Origin: Lachnospiraceae bacterium
Lineage (GTDB): Bacteria; Bacillota; Clostridia; Lachnospirales; Lachnospiraceae
NCBI GenBank assembly: GCA_015057365.1
Contig: SVEN01000009.1
Span: 1-64,000, forward strand
Length of the DNA stretch: 64,000 nucleotides
Direction of reading: 5' to 3'
Shown here: piece by piece, positions 51,387-60,580 of the stretch
Position numbering within the stretch: the stretch's first letter is position 1
Layout of the letters: each line of letters starts with the position of its first letter
Position numbers and translations under genes: made by a program
The notes under the pieces: model-generated
What the model saw: the letters and a program-made list of their open reading frames with translations, nothing else
Told to the model about the DNA's origin: nothing
The model's database searches: none

Positions 51387-54059
51387 CTACTTCTTCGCCT
51401 GCTCCTGCAGCTTGTACAGCATATTCAGCGCATCAATCGGCGTCATCATCGCCAAATTCAACTCACGAAGCGTCTTCGTAATGCCTGCATTCTCGGATTC
51501 TTCCGTTCCAAACATGGTTATTTGGCCGTTTAAGGCATCTTTATCCGCTTTACCGGACTTTGCCCTGCCTCCGGCCTTTCCGCCCTGTTTTACCTCAATT
51601 TGAGCCGCATTCTTCGTAATATCACGTTCTGCCAACTCGTCCGCAATTTCTCTTGCACGGGCAAGCACTGCTCCCGGTACCCCTGCCAGCTTTGCCACCT
51701 GGATACCGTAGCTCTTGTCCGCTCCGCCAGGGATTATCTTACGAAGAAATACAATATCCTCCCCCTGCTCCTTCACGGCAATGCAGTAATTATGTACCGC
51801 CGGAAGCTTTCCTTCCAGCTCCGTCAGTTCGTGGTAATGGGTCGCAAATAAAGCCTTGGCACCGATTAGCTTCGGGTCTGCGATGTGCTCCACCACCGCC
51901 CAGGCAATACTGAGGCCGTCAAAGGTACTGGTACCTCTGCCGATTTCATCCAATATAAGTAAACTGTTCTTTGTGGCATTCCGCAAAATGTTTGCCACCT
52001 CCGTCATTTCCACCATAAAGGTACTCTGACCGGAAGCCAGGTCGTCGGAAGCACCCACACGGGTAAAGATACGGTCGCAAATGCCGATTTTCGCCTCTTT
52101 TGCCGGCACAAAGCTACCCAACTGTGCCATCAGCACAATAAGGGCTGTTTGGCGCATATAGGTGGATTTTCCGGCCATATTCGGTCCGGTGATGATGGAA
52201 ATACGCTTGTCCTGATTATCAAGGTAGGTATCGTTTTCCACAAACATATCATTCGGAATCATCTGCTCTACCACCGGATGTCTGCCGCCTACAATATGCA
52301 ACACACCCTCTTTGTTGATTTCCGGACGTACAAAACGGTTCTTTTCCGCCACCGTAGCCAGAGAAGCAAACATATCCAGCCAAGCCACCGCCTTAGCGGT
52401 CTGCTTAATACGGACTACCTCCGCGGCCACTGCCTCACGGATTTCCGCAAACAGGGAATATTCCAAGGAAAACAGCTTATCCTCCGCTCCTAAAATATCT
52501 TCTTCTAATTTCTTTAACTCCTCCGTGGTGTAACGCTCCGCGTTGGTCAAAGTCTGCTTACGAATCCAGGTCTGTGGCACCATGTCCTTATAGGAGTTGG
52601 TCACCTCAAAATAATAACCGAATACCCGGTTAAACTTAATCTTTAAATTCTTAATGCCGGTGGCCTCGCGCTCCCGTTCCTCCACCTCCGCAAGCCAGCC
52701 TTTGCCCTCGGTCTTTGCCAGGCGCAGACGGTCTACCTCTTCGTTATAGCCGCTCTTTATGATGCTGCCTTCCTTTACGGTCAGCGGCGCATCCGGGTCA
52801 ATGGACGCTTCAATCAGCGCACTCAAATCCGATAACGTATCCAGCTCTTCATCAATTTTCCTAAGTAACGGCGCTTCCAAATCCGTCAGTAAGGTCTTAA
52901 TGGGCGGCAGCATGGAAAGGGACGTCTGGAAAGCCAGCATATCCCGTGGATTGGCAGAACGATAGGTCACACGGCTAAGTAAACGTTCCAAATCGTATAC
53001 CGCGTTCAAATACTCTCTTAGTTCCGCTCTCGTAATGCCGTTTTCCTTTAATTCCTCCACGGCGGAAAGACGGCCATTAATCTCGTCCTTTTCCAAAAGC
53101 GGCTGCTCAATACAACTGCGAAGCAAACGCGCTCCCATGGCAGTTTTCGTTTTATCCAATACCCAAAGCAGAGATCCTCTCTTTTGTTTTTCCCGAAGCG
53201 TCTCCGTAAGTTCCAGGTTTCTTCTTGTACTGCTGTCCAGAATCATGTATTTTCCGGTGACATAGGTCTGAATCTGGGTAATGTGCTCCATGGAAGTCTT
53301 CTGTGTCTCTTTAAGGTACTGCATCACTGCCCCGGCTGCAATACCGCCAAGAGGAAAATCCGTAAGCCCAAGCCCCGCAAGGGTTCCTACCTTAAAATGA
53401 TTCATCAAAGAACGCTCACAGGCGCCACCGTCAAAGAACCGCTCTTCCAAGGTCTCCACCGCCATATGGTATCGACTCTTGAAATCCTCCAAATCCACAC
53501 CGCTCATGGCAAAGGATGCATTGCAAATCAGCTCCGACGGTGCAAACTTTGTCAGCTCGTCCGCCGCCTTACGTGCCTCGTCCACTTCCGTCACATAATA
53601 ATCACCGGTGGTCACATCCACCGCAGAAATACCGAAAGAATCCCCGCTGTAATAAATCCCCATCAGATAATTATTTTTGCCCTCGTCTAAATTCTGAAGG
53701 TTCGTATTGGTACCCGGCGTTACTACCCGGACCACCTCACGCTTTACCATGCCCTTGGCTAACTTCGGATCCTCTACCTGCTCGCAAATGGCCACACGGT
53801 AGCCTTTCCCCACCAAGCGGTTGAGGTACGTTTCCGCCGCATGAAAGGGCACGCCGCACATGGGCGCACGTTCCTCTAAGCCGCAGCTTTTCCCGGTCAG
53901 TGTCAGTTCCAGTTCTCGTGATACCGTCACCGCATCCTCAAAAAACATCTCGTAAAAATCACCCAATCTATAAAACAAAATACAATCGCCGTAAGCATCC
54001 TTGGTATCCAAATAATGCTGCATCATCGGCGTCAACTTTTCATAAGTAGCCTTATCCAT
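51387..54059 (-). CDS. mutS: DNA mismatch repair protein MutS
   Basis: 890 residues from the ATG at 54059 (SD AGGAGG). Mismatch-binding Phe-x-Glu is in RLGDFYEMFFEDA; connector, core and clamp domains follow; ATPase motifs ITGPNMAGKSTYMRQ (Walker A), SLLILDEIGRGTST (Walker B) and FATHYHELT complete MutS1. The C-terminal tail includes NGQITMFG, which resembles a beta-clamp-binding site. It recognises base mismatches and recruits MutL. Confidence 0.96.
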   Translation of the reverse strand: MDKATYEKLTPMMQHYLDTKDAYGDCILFYRLGDFYEMFFEDAVTVSRELELTLTGKSCGLEERAPMCGVPFHAAETYLNRLVGKGYRVAICEQVEDPKLAKGMVKREVVRVVTPGTNTNLQNLDEGKNNYLMGIYYSGDSFGISAVDVTTGDYYVTEVDEARKAADELTKFAPSELICNASFAMSGVDLEDFKSRYHMAVETLEERFFDGGACERSLMNHFKVGTLAGLGLTDFPLGGIAAGAVMQYLKETQKTSMEHITQIQTYVTGKYMILDSSTRRNLELTETLREKQKRGSLLWVLDKTKTAMGARLLRSCIEQPLLEKDEINGRLSAVEELKENGITRAELREYLNAVYDLERLLSRVTYRSANPRDMLAFQTSLSMLPPIKTLLTDLEAPLLRKIDEELDTLSDLSALIEASIDPDAPLTVKEGSIIKSGYNEEVDRLRLAKTEGKGWLAEVEEREREATGIKNLKIKFNRVFGYYFEVTNSYKDMVPQTWIRKQTLTNAERYTTEELKKLEEDILGAEDKLFSLEYSLFAEIREAVAAEVVRIKQTAKAVAWLDMFASLATVAEKNRFVRPEINKEGVLHIVGGRHPVVEQMIPNDMFVENDTYLDNQDKRISIITGPNMAGKSTYMRQTALIVLMAQLGSFVPAKEAKIGICDRIFTRVGASDDLASGQSTFMVEMTEVANILRNATKNSLLILDEIGRGTSTFDGLSIAWAVVEHIADPKLIGAKALFATHYHELTELEGKLPAVHNYCIAVKEQGEDIVFLRKIIPGGADKSYGIQVAKLAGVPGAVLARAREIADELAERDITKNAAQIEVKQGGKAGGRAKSGKADKDALNGQITMFGTEESENAGITKTLRELNLAMMTPIDALNMLYKLQEQAKK

Positions 54060-54135
54060 GGTTCCTCCTAACCCTTTCGACAAAAGCCTGTTTTCATTGC
54101 GGCCGTTCCAAAGGGTATTCTCCTTCTTTTTCCTT

Positions 54136-54615
54136 TTATACCTCTTCCAAACCTTCGTCTATCATCAGATCATCTCCGTCGGCAGCGGTGGTGGCCAGCA
54201 CGTCACACCGCTCGTTCTGCGGATGTCCCGCATGTCCCTTTACCCAGAAAAACTGCACCGTATGCGGTTTCATAGCCGCTAAAAGCCGCATCCACAGGTC
54301 CACATTTTTCACCGGCTCGTTCTTCCCACGTTTCCAGCCTTTTTTAATCCATCCTTCCAGCCAATGCTCGGTAAAGGCTTTTACAAGGTACTGGGAATCG
54401 GAATACACATCCACCTCGCACGGCTTATTTAAGTTCTCAAAGCCGATAATTGCCGCCATCAGTTCCATGCGGTTATTAGTGGTGCGTACATATCCGCCGG
54501 AATACTCTCTGATGTGCTCTTCCCCGTTTACCACACAGGAAAGCACGGTTCCGTAGCCTCCCGGCCCGTCCGGGTTTCCTCTTGCCGCTCCGTCTGTATA
54601 CATGGTAACCTTCAT
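54136..54615 (-). CDS. rnhA: Ribonuclease HI
   Basis: 159 residues. Type I RNase H fold with catalytic Asp8 (YTDGAARGNP), Glu50 (NNRMELMA), Asp72 (SDSQYL) and Asp137 (NERCDVLA), plus the basic protrusion GWIKKGWKRGKN. It cuts the RNA strand of RNA-DNA hybrids. It lies between mutS and the MutS-like gene on the same strand. Confidence 0.96.
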   Translation of the reverse strand: MKVTMYTDGAARGNPDGPGGYGTVLSCVVNGEEHIREYSGGYVRTTNNRMELMAAIIGFENLNKPCEVDVYSDSQYLVKAFTEHWLEGWIKKGWKRGKNEPVKNVDLWMRLLAAMKPHTVQFFWVKGHAGHPQNERCDVLATTAADGDDLMIDEGLEEV

Positions 54616-54686
54616 AAATAACTCCTTTCAACCTTACCGACATTCTTGTTCTCTCATCGATTTACAAAACTATCCTTCTTACGTCC

Positions 54687-56438
54687 TTACTTCCACTCAC
54701 CTGTTTGTAAAAAATGCTCTGCCGACGCTTCGGCACGCTCTATTACTTCCTGCGGATAGCCAAGCATCCTGAGAAGCTTAATGGCATTCCGGGAAGTCGC
54801 CCGCCCCTCATGCAATAAATAATCAAACTCCACTTTGTCATCTGTTACGGTTTCTTCAAAGTGGTAATTCTCACAATCCTGTTCCAACAAATAGGTTAAT
54901 TCGATATCATGTGTGGCAGCAAAGCATATGGTCCGTCCACTGTTTGCAAGGCCGGAAAGCACCTCTCTGGAAGCCGCGATACGCTCCACCGTATTGGTTC
55001 CGCGCAAAACTTCGTCTACAAAACATAACGTACATACCGGCGCCTTTGCCGCCTCAAACATCCGCTTTAAAGACTTGATTTCCACAATAAAATAACTTTC
55101 ATTGCCCTGCATATTGTCACGAAGCGCCATAGACGATAATATCTGGAAATAGGATGCCCGGTAGGCCTTAGCGGGTACCGTATGAATCGTCTGGGCCAGC
55201 AAAGCGCCCATGGCCACCGACTTTAAGAAGGTAGACTTACCCGAAGCATTGGATCCGGTTAACAGCACACTCCGGTTCGTTCGGATGGAATTGGTCACCG
55301 GAGACTCCAGAAGCGGATGATACAAACCATTTGCCTCGAAAACCGGCGTCCATACCTTTCCCGAAAAACCGGAATCCCCGGTATTTTCCCCATTCCCTGC
55401 AGCAGACTTAACCATCACATCCGGCACACTTTCGGAAAGAAGCTCCGGCACACAATAACCGCATTCCCCTAACAGGGCACGAAAGGATGCCGCGGCACAC
55501 AGCGCATCCAGATAACCCACCACCTTGTAAAGACCATTTAACTCCTCTACATACTTGTCATAAATCTTAAGCATTCGGTTAAACTTAATTAAGTCAATAT
55601 GAAACAACATCCGGAAATAAGACATAAACATATCCATCATATCCCCGGTCGGTTTCCGGCTGCCGATAATCCAGAAATTCCGCTTAAAGGCCGCAAAATG
55701 CTTGTTTAACTCCTTCATGCGGGCTACATAACCGTCCAGTTCCGGCACAGAAAGCTTCTCTATATCCTCCGTAGCATATAACAGACGTATTAAATAGGTC
55801 ACGGAGCTTATATACGCATCCAGCTCCCCTTTCCGCTTCATATAGGAAACCAGATTATACGTAATTACCAACACCGTAGCAATTACACCCACCGTAGGCT
55901 TTAAAAACGCCAGTGCAAGTGCCCCAAACAACAGAAATATCACCAGAATATGGGGTAAATTGGACTCTCTTTTTATATTTTTAATATAATGCATGCATTC
56001 GTACACCGAATACTTCCGATGCTTTCCGATTTGATACAACGCTTCCTGCAAATCAATGCGCTTTTCTTCATTGTTAAAAAAGAACTCTATCAGACGTTCC
56101 CGTTCCTTCATTTCCGCCTCATCAAACTGGGGCTGACGAAGCATCGCGTATAAATATTCCTCACCCATGGCACTGACGGTACGATTCATCACCATAAATA
56201 ACTCGTCCAATTCCAAATCATTCCAGGTAATATCGTCAACGTCATAAGACTCTCTCTTCACCGCCCGGTAATAGCTCTGCAAAGACTTCAGTTTCTCAGC
56301 GGAATACTCCTCATCTGACACCGTTCCGAAGTCATCCGAAAGCATCCGTCTGACCTTCTCTTTATACTTCTTTTTATCGTAAATCCCCTTCCCGATAAGG
56401 AAGATAAGCACCACAACTGCAAGCACAAGATATTCCAT
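54687..56438 (-). CDS. Membrane-anchored MutS-family ATPase
   Basis: 583 residues from the ATG at 56438 (SD GAGGG). An N-terminal membrane helix (about 1-20), a helical region, a central hydrophobic pair (about 165-205, ILVIFLLFGALALAF), then a MutS clamp-like region and ATPase with Walker A LTGSNASGKSTFLKSV, Walker B CTLCFVDEVLRGTNT and FAATHDIELT. It lacks the mismatch-binding domain, so it is not a mismatch sensor of the MutS1 type. A strong promoter precedes it. Function unknown. Confidence 0.82.
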   Translation of the reverse strand: MEYLVLAVVVLIFLIGKGIYDKKKYKEKVRRMLSDDFGTVSDEEYSAEKLKSLQSYYRAVKRESYDVDDITWNDLELDELFMVMNRTVSAMGEEYLYAMLRQPQFDEAEMKERERLIEFFFNNEEKRIDLQEALYQIGKHRKYSVYECMHYIKNIKRESNLPHILVIFLLFGALALAFLKPTVGVIATVLVITYNLVSYMKRKGELDAYISSVTYLIRLLYATEDIEKLSVPELDGYVARMKELNKHFAAFKRNFWIIGSRKPTGDMMDMFMSYFRMLFHIDLIKFNRMLKIYDKYVEELNGLYKVVGYLDALCAAASFRALLGECGYCVPELLSESVPDVMVKSAAGNGENTGDSGFSGKVWTPVFEANGLYHPLLESPVTNSIRTNRSVLLTGSNASGKSTFLKSVAMGALLAQTIHTVPAKAYRASYFQILSSMALRDNMQGNESYFIVEIKSLKRMFEAAKAPVCTLCFVDEVLRGTNTVERIAASREVLSGLANSGRTICFAATHDIELTYLLEQDCENYHFEETVTDDKVEFDYLLHEGRATSRNAIKLLRMLGYPQEVIERAEASAEHFLQTGEWK

Positions 56439-56475
56439 ACAAACCCTCACTTTTAGATATAATTATACAAGATAA

Positions 56476-56504
56476 AGTATAGACTTAGTAAAGTGAAATG
56501 TCAA
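56476..56504 (-). promoter_or_regulatory. Promoter of the membrane MutS-like gene
   Basis: On the minus strand, TTGACA (56504-56499), a 17-nt spacer and TATACT (56481-56476). The spacer contains the TCACTTTAC arm of the adjacent structured element. Confidence 0.75.
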
Positions 56505-56640
56505 GAGAATTCGTGCAGGCGGTGCTTTGCACCTGTCCACACATCGCGGCATAGCCGCTCAGTCGTGGGCGCGCTCGCATTTCGCTGTCTTATGCAAGCA
56601 TGCTTGCACCGACAGCTCAATGCTCACTTTACCTGCACGA
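56488..56640. repeat. Multi-hairpin element of unknown nature
   Basis: No credible gene lies in 56439-56706. Visible pairings: GTAAAGTGA 56488-56496 with TCACTTTAC 56624-56632; TCGTGCAGG 56511-56519 with CCTGCACGA 56632-56640; hairpins GGTGC/GCACC (56521-56533) and GCGGC/GCCGC (56546-56558); GCTGTC 56584-56589 with GACAGC 56611-56616, enclosing the 16-nt palindrome TGCAAGCATGCTTGCA (56593-56608). The two outer pairings cross, as in a pseudoknot or switch. It is GC-richer than its flanks. A dispersed repeat or a structured RNA are both possible. Confidence 0.55.
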
Positions 56641-56679
56641 AAAAAACCGCACATCATACCTTACGTACAATGTGCGGTT
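56641..56679 (-). terminator. Terminator of the NlpC/P60 gene
   Basis: AACCGCACAT (56645-56654) pairs perfectly with ATGTGCGGTT (56670-56679); on the minus strand the stem is followed by a run of T. It ends right where the multi-hairpin element begins. Confidence 0.85.
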
Positions 56680-56706
56680 CTATATTATTATATACCCTCT
56701 CAGTTT

Positions 56707-57783
56707 TTAATCCCAGATAACTCTTGCATACTTATAAACGGTACGATAATTTACATTGGAAATTTCAACACCGTCACGTGCATGAATTACTTTACCGTTA
56801 CCCATATAAATAGCTACATGGTCTACCACACCGGTCTTTAAGTTGTGATAGAATACAAGGTCGCCGGCCTTTGCCTCGGATCTGGATACGGTAGTATACT
56901 TTCTTGCCATCTCTCTGGAAACACGCGGCGTATTGTAGCCGTATGCCTTAAATACCTGCTGAACAAAGCCGGAACAATCAACACCCTTTGTCAGGCTGTT
57001 TCCGCCCCAAACATACGGAGTGCCAAGGAATCGCTGTGCATAGTCAAGCATATTGACACGAAGCTGAGAAACACCGTCTCCGTAATTGCTGCTTTCTACA
57101 GCCTCCTTATATTTATAGGCAACCGTAACAAACTCAGAACTGATATAAGCTTCCGAATTCTTCTGCGCATCACTGTTCCATTCAACCTGAACAAAGGTCT
57201 TTGCTTCCGGATCATTCTTGCTGATAACAACTTCTTTTACTACCTTGAACTTTTCACCGGCGCTTACCTTCGCAATGATATTGTCCGCCGTAGTATCCGG
57301 GGTAGAACGTACATTAAGATTGGTAATACCTCTGTTTACCGTTGCGTTCAGAGAACCGAGCTTCTCGGCAAGCTTAACAGCCTCGTCGCCCATAATTAAA
57401 TACTCCGTCGTACAGTAACCCTTTACCGGACCGGAGGAAATCTTCGCCCAACCGTTCTCAACGGATTCAACAATACAATATGCGTTCTTACCCAGCTTAC
57501 CGACACGGGCATAATTGGTTCCCGGGCCTTTTCTGATATTTAACGCATCATTTACATTCGCAAAAGCAATCCCCTCCGGAATCTCAACCGAGGATAAAAG
57601 CTCTGCGGCATTCTCAATATTCTCTTCTGAAGCAGTTGCAAAAAAGTCATTCGATACAACCGAAAAACCACCCAATGCATTACCGCCGGTAACAACTGCA
57701 GCCTCCGCTGTTGCTCCGGTTCCGAATAAGGAAATCACAACGCCCATAATCAAAGCAAGTGACACCCCATGCTTCATCTTCAT
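56707..57783 (-). CDS. Secreted SH3-domain NlpC/P60 endopeptidase
   Basis: 358 residues from the ATG at 57783 (SD GGAGG; a second ATG two codons later is possible). Signal peptide about 1-29, two bacterial SH3 domains (NVNDALNIRKGPGTNYARVG; TNLNVRSTPDTTADNIIAKV), then a C-terminal NlpC/P60 domain with catalytic Cys in KGVDCSGFVQQVF and His in VVDHVAIYMGNG. It cuts peptide crossbridges of peptidoglycan. Own promoter and terminator, so a single-gene unit. Confidence 0.93.
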   Translation of the reverse strand: MKMKHGVSLALIMGVVISLFGTGATAEAAVVTGGNALGGFSVVSNDFFATASEENIENAAELLSSVEIPEGIAFANVNDALNIRKGPGTNYARVGKLGKNAYCIVESVENGWAKISSGPVKGYCTTEYLIMGDEAVKLAEKLGSLNATVNRGITNLNVRSTPDTTADNIIAKVSAGEKFKVVKEVVISKNDPEAKTFVQVEWNSDAQKNSEAYISSEFVTVAYKYKEAVESSNYGDGVSQLRVNMLDYAQRFLGTPYVWGGNSLTKGVDCSGFVQQVFKAYGYNTPRVSREMARKYTTVSRSEAKAGDLVFYHNLKTGVVDHVAIYMGNGKVIHARDGVEISNVNYRTVYKYARVIWD

Positions 57784-57853
57784 CCCAAAAGTACCTCCAA
57801 CAAACAATCTCTATAAAAATGTTACATAAATATTAAATTTTATTACATGGCTT

Positions 57854-57882
57854 ATTATAGCAAGATTGCTTGTTTTTGTCAA
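57854..57882 (-). promoter_or_regulatory. Promoter of the NlpC/P60 gene
   Basis: On the minus strand, TTGACA (57882-57877), a 17-nt spacer and TATAAT (57859-57854). The perfect palindrome TCAACATTGTTGA (57879-57891) covers the -35 and may be an operator. Confidence 0.75.
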
Positions 57883-57944
57883 CATTGTTGATGATTTTTT
57901 TTGGTTTTTCAGGCGTTTTTAGGCATTTTTGCCAAAAAATCGAC

Positions 57945-59420
57945 CTAAATTATGAAGCAAATCACGCCTCCACTGCTTTCATTAATAATTTTTTCTATCG
58001 ACTCCTGTAGTTTCCCCTGACATTCTTCGTTAATATTTCCGATTTTAGCGTTCACTCCATCCTCTACCAATTGATTGACACTCTTCCCGAAAATGGAAGC
58101 GGTACGCAGTCCGTCTTCTTCCTGCTCGCTTCGGTTTGTCATATAGGAAATCAAATCTCCGGCCTGTTCCTCGCTTCCCACAATCGGAGCAATCTCGGTA
58201 ACGATATCTGCCTGAATCATATGTATCGACGGTGCGGTTGCCCGGATTTTCACACCGAATTTCCCGCCCTGTTTAATTAATTCCGGTGTAGAAATCTGAA
58301 TTTGATTTGCCGCAGGCAGCACAACACCGTAGCCCTTCTGTTCTACCTCCTCACAAGCCGCCGCAATCTTCTCGTATTCCTCCCGACGTTTTGCCAATGC
58401 ACGGAGCTCCCGATAAAAACGTCGTTCCCCTGTTACCTCACAGCCGAGCAACTCACTCAACATCCCGTAGTAATATTCTTTCTTCGGCTCAAAACGATAT
58501 TCTACACTTCCGTCCTCCATGGATATTCCGGATACAGTAACACGTTCAAAATAATTCCCTGACGGAAGTTCCTTCTGCTCTCTGACATCCCGTATTCTAC
58601 GATTTCTCAACAGCAATTCCTTGGCACACTCAAGCGCTTCCCGTTTAATCTCATGGGTTTGCTCCAAAAGATCAATCCACATCGGAAGCCGGAATTTCAT
58701 TTCACTGACCGGAAATGCGGTAAGTATTGCCTCCAACACCTCCGTAAGCTCCGCCTTTTTTAACTTTGTACAATCGGTAGGAAGCACAATCACATCATAG
58801 CGTTCGGCAAGTTGCTTTGCCAATTGCTCCGTTTCCGCCGCTCTTGGCCTTGCGGAATTCAAAAGAACGATAAACGGTTTACCAAGACGTTTTAATTCAT
58901 GAATGGTACGTTCCTCCGGTACCTCATAGTTTTCTCTGGTCAATTCACCGAAACTGCCGTCTGCCGTTACCAGTACTCCTACTGTAGAATGCTCTCTGAT
59001 TACTTTTCCGGTTCCGATTTCCGCAGCCTTCGTAAAGGGAATCTCTGTTTCGGACCAAGGTGTTTTAATCATACGCTCCTTTTCACCCTCCATATGTCCG
59101 ACAGCCCCTTCCACCATATAGCCTACGCAATCCACCAGGCGGATTTTTACATCGGTTCCGTCCGGAAGGGCAATTTTTGCTGCTTCCTTCGGAACAAATT
59201 TCGGCTCCGTCGTCATAATGGTACGTCCCTGGGCCGACTGCGGCATCTCGTCGGTTGCCCGCACCTTTTCTGCTTCCTCCGTCATCACCGGAAGCACCAT
59301 TTCATCCATAAAATGCTTGATAAAGGTAGATTTTCCGGTTCTCACCGGGCCTACCACACCTATGTAGATTTCTCCGCCGGTACGAAGCTTCATGTCTTTG
59401 TATAAATCAAACGTTTCCAT
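57945..59420 (-). CDS. spoIVA: Stage IV sporulation protein A
   Basis: 491 residues, full length for the family. ATPase of the spore coat basement layer: Walker A GPVRTGKSTFIKHFM (about 25-39), the GTPase-like VDCVGY region, TADGSFGELTRENY, and the conserved C-terminus ending GGVICFII. It polymerises on the forespore surface and anchors the coat. The gene marks the organism as a spore former. A sigma-E-like promoter and a hairpin that includes the SD precede it. Confidence 0.97.
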   Translation of the reverse strand: METFDLYKDMKLRTGGEIYIGVVGPVRTGKSTFIKHFMDEMVLPVMTEEAEKVRATDEMPQSAQGRTIMTTEPKFVPKEAAKIALPDGTDVKIRLVDCVGYMVEGAVGHMEGEKERMIKTPWSETEIPFTKAAEIGTGKVIREHSTVGVLVTADGSFGELTRENYEVPEERTIHELKRLGKPFIVLLNSARPRAAETEQLAKQLAERYDVIVLPTDCTKLKKAELTEVLEAILTAFPVSEMKFRLPMWIDLLEQTHEIKREALECAKELLLRNRRIRDVREQKELPSGNYFERVTVSGISMEDGSVEYRFEPKKEYYYGMLSELLGCEVTGERRFYRELRALAKRREEYEKIAAACEEVEQKGYGVVLPAANQIQISTPELIKQGGKFGVKIRATAPSIHMIQADIVTEIAPIVGSEEQAGDLISYMTNRSEQEEDGLRTASIFGKSVNQLVEDGVNAKIGNINEECQGKLQESIEKIINESSGGVICFII

Positions 59421-59427
59421 AAAAAAT

Positions 59428-59465
59428 CCCCCTTGGTTCTGCTGTTACAGTATATGCCAAAGGGG
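59428..59465 (-). terminator. Hairpin covering the spoIVA SD, with a T tract
   Basis: In the minus-strand transcript, CCCCTTTGG (59465-59457) pairs with CCAAGGGGG (59436-59428), 9 bp including one U-G, loop 20 nt. The 3' arm is the spoIVA SD, and ATTTTTT follows immediately before the ATG. It can act as terminator for gpsA read-through and would hide the SD. Confidence 0.55.
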
Positions 59466-59478
59466 TAAATCTTTATTC
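59449..59478 (-). promoter_or_regulatory. Sigma-E-like promoter of spoIVA
   Basis: On the minus strand, -35-like GAATAAA (59478-59472), a 15-nt spacer and -10-like CATATACT (59456-59449), the latter 7 of 8 to the sigma-E form CATACAMT. It overlaps the gpsA stop, and its start site falls within the loop of the hairpin at 59428-59465. Confidence 0.5.
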
Positions 59479-60486
59479 CCAACTAAGTGAACTATATTCG
59501 GTTACTTTATCGCGGACAAGCAAATCCTTTAAGGCTTCCTTTGCATCCTTATTGTCAAAGAGAACCGCATTGACCTGTTCCACAATCGGCATTTCCACGC
59601 CATACTTTTCAGCCAAAGCCAACGCCGCCTGGGCAGAATTGACGCCTTCCACTACCTGACCGACTTCCTTCTTTGCATCCTCCAGGGATTTTCCCTGACC
59701 GAGCAAATACCCGGCGTTGTGATTTCTGCTGTGAAGACTGGTACAGGTAACGATTAAATCACCGATACCGGAAAGGCCGGCAAAAGTCTCGTATCTGGCA
59801 CCCATCGCCTCACCCAATCTTGCAATCTCTACGATACCGCGGGTAATGAGCGCCGCTTTCGTGTTATCGCCATAGCCGAGACCGTCCACCGCTCCCGCCG
59901 CCAGAGCAATGACGTTTTTTAGTGCCCCGCCGATTTCGATACCCAATACATCCGGGCTGGTATAAACACGAAAATATTTGTTCATAAACATGTCCTGAAT
60001 GTACATGGCAACTTCCTTTTCGGAAGCTCCCGCCACCACCGTGGTCGGAATATGACGGCTAACCTCCTCCGCATGACTCGGTCCGGAAAGCACCGCCACC
60101 TTTGCCTGCGGAATCTCCTGGGAAATAATATCCGTCATAGTGTATAAGGTTCCATGTTCAATTCCCTTGGAAGCATTCACAATCACAGTTCCTTCCTTGA
60201 TATAAGAAGAAAGTGCATGAGACACCTCTCTTACAAAAGGAGAAATCACCGTATTTACAATCAAATCCGTGCCGCCTGCCGCAGCCTCCGCCAAATCGTT
60301 GGTCAACTTCACACTATCCGGAAGCACTGCCCCCGGTAAGTTCTTAATATGACTGCGGTCTGCCGCCAACGCTCCGGTCTCTGCGGGAAACTTTGACCAA
60401 AGAGTCACCTCATGACCGTTATTCGCAAGCAATATGGTAAGCGCGACGCCCCATGTGCCGGCGCCCAACACTGTAACCTTTTTCAT
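59473..60486 (-). CDS. gpsA: Glycerol-3-phosphate dehydrogenase [NAD(P)+]
   Basis: 337 residues from the ATG at 60486 (SD AGGTGG, 5-nt spacing). Reduces dihydroxyacetone phosphate to glycerol-3-phosphate for phospholipid synthesis. NAD site VLGAGTWGVAL (about 5-15), SGPSHAEEVSRHIPT, catalytic region GALKNVIALAAGAVDGLGYGDN (Lys in ALKN) and AGLSGIGDLIVTCTS. It sits beside plsY, the next user of glycerol-3-phosphate. Confidence 0.96.
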   Translation of the reverse strand: MKKVTVLGAGTWGVALTILLANNGHEVTLWSKFPAETGALAADRSHIKNLPGAVLPDSVKLTNDLAEAAAGGTDLIVNTVISPFVREVSHALSSYIKEGTVIVNASKGIEHGTLYTMTDIISQEIPQAKVAVLSGPSHAEEVSRHIPTTVVAGASEKEVAMYIQDMFMNKYFRVYTSPDVLGIEIGGALKNVIALAAGAVDGLGYGDNTKAALITRGIVEIARLGEAMGARYETFAGLSGIGDLIVTCTSLHSRNHNAGYLLGQGKSLEDAKKEVGQVVEGVNSAQAALALAEKYGVEMPIVEQVNAVLFDNKDAKEALKDLLVRDKVTEYSSLSWE

Positions 60487-60580
60487 TCCATCCACCTATT
60501 TATGTGCAATATGGCGCACACATCCCTTTCATTCACATTTCATTCTGTCTGCCGCTTTACTGCAGACGAACGTTTCATAC

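Noticed and set aside
56493-56720. Plus-strand 75-residue frame across the multi-hairpin element
   Set aside because: Rich in Cys, His and Arg, no SD, and it runs through hairpins and the NlpC/P60 terminator; best explained by the structured DNA itself.
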